Below are positions 1 through 9,920 of a stretch of 64,000 bases of DNA, piece by piece; position 1 is the first letter of the stretch; the number at the start of each line of letters is the position of its first letter. The stretch spans positions 1,946,501 through 2,010,500 of the forward strand of contig NC_133197.1 in the NCBI RefSeq assembly GCF_049306965.1. The letters run 5' to 3'. This DNA is from Danio rerio. Its lineage: Eukaryota; Chordata; Actinopteri; Cypriniformes; Danionidae. Under the pieces are notes generated by a model. It saw nothing but the letters and a program-made list of their open reading frames with translations, ran no database searches and was not told where the DNA came from. The position numbers and the translations under genes are program-made.

Positions 1-754
1 TGAGTGTGGAAAGGGTTTTAGACATCAGTCACATTTAATAGCACATCAGCATATCCACACTGGTGTGAGGGAGTTTGTCTGCTCTGACTGTGGGAAGAGT
101 TTCATGAAAACTGCAGATTTGAAACGACACCAGATGATCCACACTGGGGAGAAACATTACAAGTGTTCACACTGCGACAAGAGATTTAATAATTTAGGAA
201 ACTTGAAAAAACACAAGCTGATCCACACTGGGGAGAAAACACACACATGTGATCAGTGCGGCAAAACATTTTTGAGGAGTGCAGAGCTGAAGATGCATCT
301 CAGAGTTCATACAAAGGAGAAGCCGTATTCATGCGCAGAGTGTGGAAAGAGTTTCACACGACAGACAAGTTTAAATGAACATGAAAAGATCCACGCTGGT
401 GTGAGAGAGTTTGTGTGCTTTAAGTGTGGGAAGAGTTTTATTACAGCTAGAGCCTTGAAAATGCACCAGCTGATCCACACTGGAGAGAAACCGTACAAGT
501 GTTCACACTGCGACAAGACATTCAGACATTCAGGATACCTGAAAACACATGAGATGATTCACACTGGAGAGAAACCGTTCACATGTTCTCAGTGTGGGAA
601 GAGTTTTGCACGATCTTCATCTCTTACTGAACACATGCTGACGCACACTGGAGAGAGACCGCACCAATGTGATCACTGCAGCAAAACATTTTTGAGGACT
701 TCAGAGCTGAGGAGACATCTTAGGCTTCATACAAAGGAGAAGCCTTATTCATGA
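1..754 (+). CDS. C2H2 zinc-finger protein, gene A, 3' part of terminal exon
   Basis: The reading frame is open from base 2 to TGA at 752-754 and enters from outside the window. It holds one partial and eight full C2H2 fingers of the C-x2-C-x12-H-x3-H type, joined by TGEKPY/TGEKTH, TKEKPYS and the less usual TGVREF linkers. Finger types recur in the order SECGKSF, CGKSF, SHCDK, DQCGKTF, as in the neighbouring genes. The protein stops at EKPYS, one residue before the first cysteine of what would be another finger; gene B ends the same way, so this is the normal end for this subfamily. Known role of such proteins: nuclear, sequence-specific DNA binding. The target is unknown. Promoter and exons 1-2 lie upstream of the window. 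Confidence 0.93.
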   Translation, partial: ECGKGFRHQSHLIAHQHIHTGVREFVCSDCGKSFMKTADLKRHQMIHTGEKHYKCSHCDKRFNNLGNLKKHKLIHTGEKTHTCDQCGKTFLRSAELKMHLRVHTKEKPYSCAECGKSFTRQTSLNEHEKIHAGVREFVCFKCGKSFITARALKMHQLIHTGEKPYKCSHCDKTFRHSGYLKTHEMIHTGEKPFTCSQCGKSFARSSSLTEHMLTHTGERPHQCDHCSKTFLRTSELRRHLRLHTKEKPYS

Positions 755-846
755 TCTTTAGGAGAGTTTTACACCTCAGTGATTTTTTTTCTTTTGCATG
801 ATTCTAATCTGTGGTGGTTGGTCAACTGCGTTCAACATGAGTCTGA
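755..846 (+). other. 3' untranslated region of gene A, upstream of MITE
   Basis: The sequence is paralogous to the 3' flank of gene B (9375-9460) and to 25726-25790, including the shared stretch TTGGTCAACTGC. It reads straight on to 1452 once the inserted element at 847-1448 and one copy of its target duplication are set aside. Confidence 0.7.
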
Positions 847-1448
847 GGGCGTACTCACACTAGGCTGTCCGAACATTGCCCAGGCCTGTTTCCCAGATGG
901 TTTGAGAAGTGTGAATCGGGCTCAGGAGCAGTTCACTTGGCCGGCTCTGGCCCGGTTGGAAGAGGTGTGCCAGAGTGTGGTTCACTTGGGCTTTGGCGTG
1001 GTACACTTGTAATGTGAGTGCAAAGCCCACCTAAGCCCGAAACTGAAGACAAGACGTGACTCTTAAGGGACTGTTTCATATGTGTTAATTAATCAGTCTT
1101 ACTGTTCAGTGAACGCAAACTGTCGTAGATTATTAAATACGCAAAACCCCTCACTGCACGACAGCTGCACCTTCAGCAAACCTCCTAACTCCTGCAGCAC
1201 GAGGACTTTGAGCGTCAAAAGTGGCTGATCTGTTCGGCGAAATATTTGACTGCATGTCAAATGACATAACTAAAGAAATCTCCACTGTGCTGAGCGAGAG
1301 CGCGTCTCTACTGAACAGCTCATCATTGAGGATTTAAGCTTGCTCGGGCCTGAATGCGATGCGAGCGCAGGCTGTCAGGGGGAGAAGGATTCGGGACAAG
1401 CGTGCTTCGGCCCGGTTTTAGGCAACTGTACATAGTGTGAGTACGCCC
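847..1448. mobile_element. Non-autonomous DNA transposon (MITE), 3-bp TSD
   Basis: The termini GGGCGTACTCACACTA and TAGTGTGAGTACGCCC are inverted repeats. TGA is present at 844-846 and 1449-1451. The paralogous 3' flank of gene B (about 9455) reads straight through this point, giving the empty site. A 3-bp TNA duplication fits PIF/Harbinger, but no transposase remains to confirm it. The interior is GC-richer than the flanks and has no gene. Confidence 0.8.
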
Positions 1449-1694
1449 TGATAGAAAACGCCCACCACAGGGTTTTACAGGTCGCCCTTTAAACTGAGCA
1501 TCTCAGAAGATCTGTCTTTGTGCATTAAGTGTGTGAAGAACTCCTCACCAGCTTTAGGACGAAGAAACGTCGTCTAAAGTTTTGACAGCAGCTTCATTGT
1601 GGGATTCAGATCAGCTTATAGATGGACTGACTTTACTGGCACCTATTCTTCTCAATATCTTTCTGTTTTTGAAACTACAACAAAGAGGGGGAAA

Positions 1695-1761
<67 letters not shown>

Positions 1762-2338
1762 CTTACTTTAACATGTTCAATTCAACCAGCAGTAAAATGC
1801 ACATAGTTTTTATAGAAATCTCAATATGCATATGAGGAAAATGAATCAAATGAGGCCATTTGAATTGAATATTAGCAGAAAAGCGTATTTCTTACACCAC
1901 CAGCGTAACGTGTAAGCCATGAAAAAGTGTTTGTTCAATAAAATACAGGCGGTATAAAACTGATAATAATCAAATGACCCTTGCATATTTACAAAAACAG
2001 AGCTTTAGTAAAATTAGAGCACTTTTAATTTAAAACAGAAATAATGTGCATTGGCGACCACGTGAAAAATGAAAGTAAAACTGAAATACAGTTTAAAATA
2101 GAGCAGTCCTTTAATTGGCCAATAGGTGGGGGTCAAAACCATACGTGACCATATGCACAACAATTATAGTGATTCAAAACAAATGTTTTGGGGGCCGAAT
2201 CTTGTTATATTTTTAAACATCAGTTGCGGGCCGGAGGAGGGAGGGGGCTGTAAATGGCCTGTGAGCCGGGAGTTTGAGACCCCCTTGCATTAGAAGAAAA
2301 AAGGATTCTTTTACATCACGTTTTCCACTGCAACATCA
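1449..2338. other. Gene A downstream module with hAT-like fragment
   Basis: About 1480-1610 is paralogous to 37370-37580 (GTGCATTAAGTGTGTGAAGA and GACAGCAGCTTCATTGTGGGA blocks). About 1610-2287 has no counterpart there. It holds a TA dinucleotide run and ends in a degraded hAT-like terminus (CCGGGAGTTTGAGACCCC). Paralogy resumes at about 2288 (GCATTAGAAG). No gene is visible. Confidence 0.55.
1697..1758. repeat. (TA)n microsatellite
   Basis: About 31 uninterrupted TA units. Confidence 0.97.
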
Positions 2339-2360
2339 GTTAATGAGCATTCATTCATAT

Positions 2361-3190
2361 TGTCATGGTTCTGCCACTCTGGTCTTGTAAATTCTTGTTT
2401 TGGTGGCAGAGCTCTGACACTAGCTCAGTCTCGTTCTGTTTCTGTCATTGTGTGTCTCTGTGTGCTTGCTGCGGCCGCGCGGTCTTTGCGTGCCTCAGAC
2501 GCGCGCGCTCTTGTACTCGTGTTTGTGTTTTCGTCTGTCTGCAGCGCGGAGTTTCATTCCCAGCGTCTCAATCCAGTTGGTTTCGGTTTTGGTCGGCGCT
2601 GGGATGAAACATGCACGCTGCGTGTGTGAGCGCACGGTGAGTGTTGTCATTCATCGTGTGCTCGTGTCTTGCGTCTGTCAGAGCACGTGGCTATGTGTTT
2701 ACATTGTGGTCACGTGCTTTTCTCGTGTGCTTCAGTGTTGTGTTTGTGTTGTCACAAACATGCGGTTAATGAGTTCTCTCATTGGCTGCATGTTCTTGTC
2801 CTGTTATGTGAGCGCATGGCTTGTGTTGTCTCTCTGTGTCATGCGCTCTCCCGTCTATTGTGTTGTCCCACCCTCCTTGTTATCCCATTATTAGTTCATT
2901 GTGTTCACCTGTTTGTGTGAATTTTCTACAGTTCCCCTCACATTTGCTGTCCTGTGCCTGTTTGTCATCACATGTTGTTGTTCGAAGTCTTGTCCTGTCC
3001 TGTTTCCAGTCCTCATCCTTGCCAGCCTGCCCAGTCCTGTTTGTATGTGTACAATTTGTTTTGCTAATGTTTTCCCCCTCGGGGTAGTTTATTTTGCATT
3101 TTATTTTATTTTTATTATTTAATAAAATCCCATTTCCCTGCATTTGAGTCCTCGCTCCTTTTTCCCCATTTCCCATCCACAACCCTGACA
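2361..3190 (+). mobile_element. Solo LTR of an LTR retrotransposon (fossil)
   Basis: The segment begins TGTCATGG and ends CCCTGACA, giving TG...CA termini. It is flanked by a perfect 5-bp duplication CATAT (2356-2360 and 3191-3195). AATAAA lies near its 3' end (about 3120), as expected of an LTR. No internal region or second LTR is present, so it is a solo LTR left by recombination. It sits in the A/T-rich tail of a DANA SINE. The superfamily cannot be assigned from the LTR alone. Confidence 0.82.
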
Positions 3191-3195
3191 CATAT

Positions 3196-3325
3196 ATCAT
3201 TCATTTTCTTGTCGGCTTAGTCCCTTTATTAATCCGGGGTCGCCACAGCGGAATGAACCTCCATCTTATCCAGCAAGTTTTTACGCAGCGGATGCCCTTC
3301 CAGCCGCAACCTATCTCAGGGAAAA
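3196..3325 (-). mobile_element. DANA-type SINE, 5'-truncated
   Basis: Read on the minus strand this is the 3' third of the DANA tRNA-derived SINE, with GGCGACCCCGGATTAATAAA and AAGCCGACAAGAAAATGAAT blocks. It is flanked by a 15-bp duplication GTTAATGAGCATTCA (2339-2353 and 3326-3340), which places the solo LTR inside the SINE tail. The 5' truncation and long duplication are the marks of LINE-driven insertion. Confidence 0.88.
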
Positions 3326-3370
3326 GTTAATGAGCATTCACTATTAAATTGCTGGAGAACGCAAGCAGAA

Positions 3371-3483
3371 ATGGCTGCTGACGAGAGCGGCTGCTTCTTC
3401 AAGTGGAAATACAGACAGTACTTTGATTTCATTGAGCGTAAAAACTCAAATCTAGTCTCTAAAGAACTTTCCACTGATTTTAA
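3371..3483 (+). pseudogene. Relic BED-type zinc-finger exon (hAT-derived), module A copy
   Basis: Translation from ATG gives MAADESGCFFKWKYRQYFDF, the start of the BED fold in fish hAT transposases and ZBED-like proteins (aromatic WKY..YF spacing). The copy is cut at TTAA (3480-3483) by a DNA element. Related copies lie at 9528 and 37880. It is a relic: the cysteine/histidine half is missing here. Confidence 0.6.
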
Positions 3484-4210
3484 GAGTTTTCAAACCTTTG
3501 TTTCAGAACCTGGTGCGTTTCTCCAATTAGCGCGGTTCGTTTGGCATATGTGAATCCAGCAATTGCGCTCAGATTGCGCCAAAACAATCGTTTCGAGATC
3601 GCCTGAATGAGGTGGTCTCTGCTCGATTGACACGAACTCTTGAGCAGATCGATTGTAGTAAGAAAGCGATATGATCCAAACCAGGCTATATCACAGTGTA
3701 TTACGGATATGGAGTAGGCATATATGCGGCTATATGAAGAGAGAATGAGGAGTAGGGCGGGATGTCATTCCTATATTTAAATGTGCGTTTCATGTCAAAT
3801 ATGAAAGTGAAAGCATGCTGAATTATTAACGAGAGCTGTTTATCCATTAGGAAAAGATGACAGAACTGCAGTCTGGGTGTATCTGTTATTATTCTTTGTA
3901 AAGCCTATAATGCATAAGCCAACTGCCATGTATGAGAAAATCTTATCTCTGATCTATATTTGGTGACGATGTCTGTGGGTGTCACCATTCAATATTAAAG
4001 AGCAGCTTTTCGCTTATATTGTCTTATTGCTGATCGTCATGACTTTAATAAGGAAATAAACTCTAAAAAACAAACCCTGACACTCTGACCAATGTGAGGA
4101 GAGTTTACTCACACGTGACTTGTTTTAGCTCTTTTAGTCCATTTAGAAACTTTGCCGTGTGAAACCGAACCGCACCAAGAACAAAGAGCAACAATTTTAA
4201 TCCCTACATT
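3484..4210. mobile_element. TTAA-class foldback element, diverged partial copy
   Basis: From TTAA at 3480-3483 the sequence follows the left arm of the complete copy at 34810-36067 (GCGGTTCGTTTGGCATATGTG, CGATATGATCC, AAGAGAGAATGAGGAGTA). Later it matches the arm containing CTCTGACCAATGTGAGGAGA and the loop containing AACAAAGAGCAACAA. It is older and more diverged than the 34.8-kb copy and lacks a clear right end. Confidence 0.65.
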
Positions 4211-4679
4211 TAATGTATAATTGTATTTATTGTAAATTCTTTCTCAACATTCTACTTCTTGTATTAATATTATATGTTAGGCACCTATGGTCTGACAGTA
4301 ACGTAATTTCTATTCTCTGTATGTCCTGTACATGTGGTTGAGTTGACAATAAAGCTGACTTTGACCATAAAGCTGACAAACCGGTTTGGAACGAGTGAAT
4401 GATGAGAGAATTGTAAGTTTTGGATGAACTATCTCTTTAAGTCTTGGTATATTTCAAATGTTTTGAACGTAGCTTCAAAGCAAAGTAATTAGTAATCTGG
4501 TTACTTTTTTACATGGAGTAATTAGTAATGTAATCAAAGTACAATTTTCCAGTAGTAACCTACCCAACTCTGGTCTCCTGATACAATTCATATTATTAGG
4601 CAAAAGTATTGAAATTTAAATGTTTTATTTGTATAATGTTAAATTCTCATATGAATGTTCATGGCCTGTACTTTTCTGT
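4211..4679. other. Intergenic module A, transposon debris
   Basis: 4376-4440 resembles, in reverse, the fish TTAA-class terminus with AAAGAGATAGTTCA; the same remnant lies at about 38443-38505. 4440-4679 is paralogous to 15771-15935 and 38620-38890 (TAATTAGTAATCTGGTTAC). No coding sequence is seen. Confidence 0.5.
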
Positions 4680-4687
4680 TTTTAGGC

Positions 4688-6576
4688 CAGGTGTGGGCAA
4701 ACTGTAGGGCCAGTGCAGGCCCGGCGCCAGGAAGTCAAAACTGAGGGGGCACTTTAAATCCATAGGGGGGCACTAGACCTGGTGACTGATTTTGGTCTCT
4801 TGTTTTTTTCATTTAGGCTATTTATTCACATTTATTATTACTTTGCATTACTGCCTAAGTTACTGACCTAAGGCAGTAATATAGGCTACGTTTTAATAGT
4901 AATAACAATATGCAGTTTCGCTATTACGAATTTTATTAACGATGGTAATGCATACCGCTTATTAATGCAGACGGATCATGGCTTCAGTGCCAAACGAGTG
5001 CTTTAAATCATATATGTTATTCTCCTTATTTCCATTTTATTTCAAATAACAGGCCTATGAATGTTTAAAGTTTTAGGTAAAGACGTCAAATTATGCCCAC
5101 ACATGCACGCTGACCCACGATCTGACTATTCATTTAACTGGTAAATTAATATAGTGAAATCAGCTTAACCGAGTCATCACGCTTCACGTAGCCTATTATC
5201 CAACCAACATCACTGTTAGGGAAAAGCTAAATGTTACAATCTAATGTCATTTAAAACAATTACTGAGTTACATTTTAATGCATTAGTGTAGCCAGAAAAA
5301 TACCTAAAAAAGATACCAAAATTCACATGTTATTACCGTGAAAATTGGTTAAATTTTGGCACGGATAACAGGCAACTCAATATGCTATGTGACTTTTTTT
5401 TAAATCATTTTAAATGTAAAAACAAAGATTTATCTTAGGCTATCATAAGTGTGCTTTTTTCGTGATATTGTAAACCATCATAAACCATTAGGTTACAAGG
5501 CCTACCCGTCATTTTATTTATTAATTATTTTATTTATTAAGCCTTTTTTAATAGCTTGTTTTCAGGTTATTTTCATTTTAGGCCATGAGCTACAAGTCAA
5601 AACAAACTCGATATGTTGTATTTTATCTCTCAAAATAGATCTACAATATATTTTATGTTGTTTAATTTTGCATGAGCCAATAGCAGTATAGCATAAATTA
5701 CATATTTTTAAAAGATTATCATTCAGCCTACCTGCAGCGCACAAGGTTTCTCGGTTGATCTGCGGTAAATCCACTTAAGCACTATATTCCATTTATAACA
5801 CTGCAAACTTGACTTCGCAGGCCGTTCATCTTTAAACCCAAAAGGCATTTATTATGTGTTATACCTTGACTGCTGCTGCATAATGGGATGTTTCTCTACA
5901 CAACTGTAAAAGTGCGCTTTTTAGCAAAATGAAAGCAAACTTTCAAAGGGTTCTGCGTTTTGTCAATTTTAGCTTAATTGTAATAATAATAATAATATTA
6001 ATAAATAAATTTAAATATTATTTATAGTGTAGCCTACTGTGGGACTGTGCAGTAAACTATTTATTTTTATTAAAACATTTTTATTAGGCTACATCTTCCC
6101 GAACTAATAAATGACTGGCATTTGCGTCTCTGCTAAAATTAATTTAACAGCAAATTTCTTATGTGTTTTTTCCTTTTAGAGCTCAAGAGAGTTGTGTTTA
6201 AATAATTAGTTAACTAAAGCATGTAATGAATTAAGCTGCTCCTATCATGTCACACACTTTTCTCTGTTGTGAGTTGAGTGCGCCTCCATCGCCGTGTGCG
6301 CGTTTTAAAGGCTATTTACGGGCGCACCAGACCTGACGCGGGGACCGGATCTCTGAAATATAGGACTGGCTTTAATCTCACCATTTTCATAATTCAATTG
6401 CTATGTCATATATTTTAAAATATTTAAATGTGTGTTCTGAAGGTTGGAACGACGGGGGTGTTAATAATTAATGACAGAAATAATTTTCAGTTTGAGTGAA
6501 CAAACAGTTTGACTAGTGTTGGAACAGAACTCTGCAGGGACACCGACCCATCGAGGATCAAGTTTGCCCATCCCTG
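4688..6576. mobile_element. hAT-superfamily transposon, non-autonomous
   Basis: The termini CAGGTGTGGGCAAACT and AAGTTTGCCCATCCCTG are inverted. A perfect 8-bp duplication TTTTAGGC lies at 4680-4687 and 6577-6584. The paralogous site at about 15940 (GTTTTTAGGCTGAT) is empty. The 1.9-kb AT-rich interior shows no transposase reading frame. Confidence 0.88.
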
Positions 6577-6584
6577 TTTTAGGC

Positions 6585-6903
6585 TGTTAATTTTAATCAA
6601 CTTTTTTTAACAAAGAAAAGCTGTACACTCTTAATGATACTTTTGTTCTTTCGTTGTTTTAATTTTTTTCATTTAAAAATATAATTTTTGATTTTTTACA
6701 TTTTATTAATAACTAATTTTAGTTACTCCAGCAATAGTTTTAGACATATGCCTGGCAGCCATGAATGCCTATTATGTTTGCTTTTTAAATTTGTTAAATG
6801 CATTCTAACGTTTTCAGTGCCTAATAAAACGTTTAACCTCGCACAATTGGGTGAAGTGTTGTTTCGTCTAGATTAGCGATTATTTTCGGTTGTCAGCTTT
6901 TAA
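6585..6903. other. Conserved upstream region of gene B
   Basis: The sequence is paralogous to 15940-16270 and 38890-39225 (AACAAAGAAAAGCTGTACAC and GCCTAATAAAACGTTT blocks). It is the distal promoter shared by the gene family. No coding sequence is visible. Confidence 0.55.
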
Positions 6904-6998
6904 TTTGGCGGGTTTTTGTTACTTCACCGTTGCTCCCGCCTCGCCGTGATGACGTCACCACTGACGCGTTCGCTCAGCGTCGAGTCTTCAGAGCTGAG
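6904..6998 (+). promoter_or_regulatory. Gene B promoter and non-coding exon 1
   Basis: It holds an E2F-like box TTTGGCGGG at 6904-6912 and a palindromic CRE TGACGTCA at 6950-6957. The exon ends GAGCTGAG at 6998, followed by the strong donor GTGAGT. Four copies of this block exist in the window (also 16.3, 24.3 and 39.3 kb). No TATA box is visible and the exact start site is not determinable. CREB/ATF control is an inference from the site alone. Confidence 0.75.
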
Positions 6999-7607
6999 GT
7001 GAGTCGTTGACGCTTTTTCTCGTGTTTACACAACAATAAAACACACTTTACAGCTTATTAAAGCGACAATCTGCGACTAGTTTCTGCATTGAGTTCACCT
7101 CTATCTGTGTGTCTGCTGACCAAAACAATACAGCAGGCAGAGAGCAGCTCTGAGAGCACAATATGAGTGAATGTGTTTGAATTTATTCATCAGCGTTTGT
7201 ATTAATGATGTTATAAAGTATCTGAAGGCAAATGAAAGGAATAAATGTGTATGAAGTTTGATGCAAACACGTTAAATAGTTTTTGGCGCTCTTTATTTTC
7301 CAACGGTTTTTCCAATTTCTCAGTTTCTGTTCTGTTCGCGACTGCTGACAACCTGATTACTTAATTGGTGTGAATACTTAAACTAGATATTGATATAAAT
7401 ACAGTGTTTCAATTAACTACAATAGTGATGAGCTCATCCTGCAAAATGAGAAGATCTGCTGCTTTTTAATGAGTGTTTATAGTCTGAGGCTTATTAATAT
7501 TCAGATCTACAAATTTAAATTAATGTTATTGGCGTCACCTGACTTGGGCAAGTTACATAATCACATATTATATCACAAGATATACCATCATGTGTTTATT
7601 TCCTCAG
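6999..7607 (+). other. Intron 1 of gene B
   Basis: It runs from donor GTGAGT (6999) to acceptor TTTCCTCAG (7607). Its first 170 bases are nearly identical in all four promoter copies, for example CTGCTGACCAAAACAATACA. No gene is inside. Confidence 0.75.
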
Positions 7608-7696
7608 TGTAAATAAATCAGATTTCTCTGTTCTCCTGAAGCTCTGCCGCCACCAGTGAAAGACAAAGACAGAGTTTATTGAAGGACAGTGAGAAG

Positions 7697-7751
7697 ATGA
7701 GTGATCCAGAACCCTGCAGAATTAAACAGGAAGAGACTGAAGAACTAATAG
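7697..7751 (+). CDS. Gene B exon 2: start codon and FINZ-like N-terminus
   Basis: Exon 2 runs from 7608 (after TTTCCTCAG) to 7751 (before GTTTGT); coding starts at ATG 7697 in context AAGATGA. It codes MSDPEPCRIKQEETEELI and leaves one base, G, that joins AT of exon 3 to make Asp. The next residues, VKVKEESEELSEDEEKHH, complete an acidic FINZ-like N-terminal domain of fish C2H2 proteins. The same exon with the same 18 residues occurs in genes C and D. Confidence 0.85.
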
Positions 7752-8064
7752 GTTTGTGTTTATTCATTACTCTTCAATAATGAGGCTGAAGAACAGTGAG
7801 GTTGTTAATCTGACATTCGTCTTCGCTGCTGTATTGATCATAACTGGAGAAAACTGGACACTCACTGACCGCAGTGAAACTGACCAATCTCCAGCTCTCT
7901 CTGTGAATAAGCTTGAGTTTTCTCCTTTAGTGACTGATGAGTGTCGGTGTGTTCAGATACTGTTGTTTCCCAGTGTTTTGATTTTCTAGTTTGTAAGCAT
8001 GTTCAGTCGGTAACATGCACAAGATAAACACTAGACTCTTAAAATGTGACTTATTAATTTTCAG
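7752..8064 (+). other. Intron 2 of gene B
   Basis: The donor is GTTTGT and the acceptor TTAATTTTCAG. 7812-7970 is almost identical to 25068-25235 in gene D (AACTGGAGAAAACTGGACAC). At 313 bases it is the shortest intron 2 in the array; in gene D the same intron has been swollen to 6.1 kb by insertions. Confidence 0.75.
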
Positions 8065-9374
8065 ATGTGAAGGTGAAGGAGGAGAGTGAAGAACTGAGTG
8101 AAGATGAGGAGAAACATCATGTCAAGAGTAAAGAAGAAACTCAGTCAGAGACTGAAGATAGTCTTTCAGTGGAAAGAACAGCTGTGAAAGGTTTGACCCG
8201 CACTCAGTGTGGAAAAAGTTTCAGCCAACAGACTCTCAAGCTTGACATGATGAGCCCCACTGGAGAGAGATCTTACTCATGTGATCAATGCAGCAAAACA
8301 TTTTTGTGGCCTTCAGATCTAAAGAAACATCTCAGAGATCATACAACAGAAAAGCCTTATTCATGTTCCGAGTGTGGAAAGAGTTTCAGACTGGCTAGTT
8401 TCCTTAAATATCACAAAATGACTCACACTGGGGAAAAACCGTTCACATGTACTCAGTGTGGGAAGAGTTTCACACAATCATCAAACCTTAATGAACACAT
8501 GAAGATCCACACTGGAGAGAAAACACACAGATGTGATCAATGCAGCAAGACATTTTTGAGGACTTCACAGCTGAACAGACATCTTAGAGTTCATGCAAAC
8601 GAGAGGCCGTATTCATGTTCTGAGTGTGGGAAGAGTTTTACACAGAAGTCACATTTAAATGGCCATCAGAAGATCCACACTGGTGTGAGAGAGTTTGCCT
8701 GCTCTGACTGTGGGAAGAGTTTTATGAAAGCTGCAGGCTTGAGACGACACCAGATTATTCACACTGGAAAGAAACCGTACAAGTGTTCACACTGCGACAA
8801 GAGGTTCAATAATCCAGGAAACCTGACAAAACACATGCTGATCCACACCAGTGAGAGAACACACACATGTGATCAGTGCAGCAAAACATTTTTGAGGCCT
8901 TCAGAGCTGAAGATCCATCTTACAGTCCATACAAAGGAGAAGCCTTATTCATGCTCAGAGTGTGGAAAGAGTTTTACACGACAGTCAAGTTTAAAAGACC
9001 ATCAGCAGATCCACACTGGTGTGAGAGGGTTTGTCTGCTTTAAGTGTGGGAGGAGTTTTATTACAGTTAGAGCCTTGAAAATGCACCAGAAGATTCACAA
9101 TGGAGAAAAACAGAATGTGTGTTCACTCTGCAACAAAACATTCAGACATTCAGGATACCTGAAAGCACATGAGAGGACTCACACTGGAGAGAAACCGTTC
9201 ACATGTTCTCAGTGTGGGAAGAGTTTCACATGGTCATCAACCCTTAATGAACACAAGCTGATCCACACTGGAGTGAAAAAACACAAATGTGATCAGTGCA
9301 GCAAAAGGTTTTTGAGGACTTCAGAGCTAAAGAGACATCTTAGACTTCATACACAGGTGAAGCCTTATTCCTAA
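8065..9374 (+). CDS. Gene B terminal exon: 13-finger C2H2 protein
   Basis: Spliced to exon 2 this gives a protein of about 454 residues. After the acidic block there is one degenerate finger (TRTQCGKSF...; first Cys is Arg and the His pair is lost), then 13 canonical fingers, ending at KPYS before TAA. The fingers follow a five-type cycle (DQCSKTFLR, SECGKSF with TGVREF linker, CGKSF..LRRHQ, SHCDK, TQCGKSF). Family knowledge: nuclear DNA-binding protein, binding specificity set by helix positions -1, 2, 3 and 6 of each finger. There is no KRAB, SCAN or BTB domain; the acidic block is the only effector candidate. This is the most intact member of the array in the window. Confidence 0.94.
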
Positions 9375-9527
9375 TCTTTTAGAGAGTTTTACACCTCAGT
9401 GATTCATTCAGTGATGCTAATCTGTTGTGATTGGTCAACTGCATTCAACTTGAGACTGGTAGGAAACACCCACCACAGCTTATCAATAGTGAGAGACGGC
9501 ACGTGTGAGCAGTGTGTGTGGTTTTAA
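9375..9527 (+). other. 3' flank of gene B
   Basis: Paralogous to 755-846 plus 1452-1490. It serves as the uninterrupted reference for the insertion at 847-1448. Confidence 0.7.
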
Positions 9528-9660
9528 ATGGCTGCTGACGAGAGCGGCTGCTTCTTCACGTACAAATACAGACATTTGATTTCATTTAGAGTAAAAACTA
9601 AAATATTGCTCTGAAAGTCAGTCTATGTCCAGTCTCTAAAGAGCTTACCACTGCTTTTAA
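9528..9660 (+). pseudogene. Relic BED-type zinc-finger exon, module B copy
   Basis: ATG at 9528 is followed by the same MAADESGCFF start as at 3371 and 37880, then decayed sequence that includes TCTATGTCCAGTCTCTAAAG. It is cut by a DNA element at exactly the same TTAA (9657-9660) as module A. It cannot code for a working finger. Confidence 0.6.
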
Positions 9661-9920
9661 GGGTGCTTACATACCTAGACTTTTGTTTTAGAACCTGGTC
9701 CGTTTCTCCAGTTAGCTCGATCCGTTTGGCATATGTGAATCCAGCAATCTCATTCGGATCCGCACCAAAACAATCAATCCAAGATCGCCTAAATGAGGTG
9801 GTCTCTGCTCGATTGAAACAAACTCTTGAGCAGATTGATTGTAGTGAAAAAGCGATATGATCCAAACAGGGCTACATCACAGTGTATTACGGATATGCAA
9901 TAGGCTTATATGCTGCTTAC
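9661..9920. mobile_element. TTAA-class foldback element, left end only
   Basis: It starts GGGTGCTTACATACCTAGAC directly after TTAA and matches the left arm of the copy at 34810. It breaks off at about 9920 against a different repeat. Confidence 0.7.

Noticed and set aside
307-516. Minus-strand frame opposite the gene A fingers
   Set aside because: Antisense shadow of the repetitive finger coding sequence; the same holds for 19570-19812 and 54142-54423.
1582-1835. Plus-strand frames with long IYIYIY runs
   Set aside because: Translation of a TA microsatellite; the same applies to the frame across 18446-18772.
2360-3200. Several overlapping frames of 70-148 codons
   Set aside because: They lie inside the solo LTR, overlap on both strands and resemble no protein.
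3371-3553. Working 60-residue protein
   Set aside because: Only its first 38 codons are BED-like; the rest is transposon sequence, so it is kept as a relic only.
9623-9865. Overlapping frames on both strands near the foldback element
   Set aside because: They are mirror readings of the TTAA-class element's left arm.
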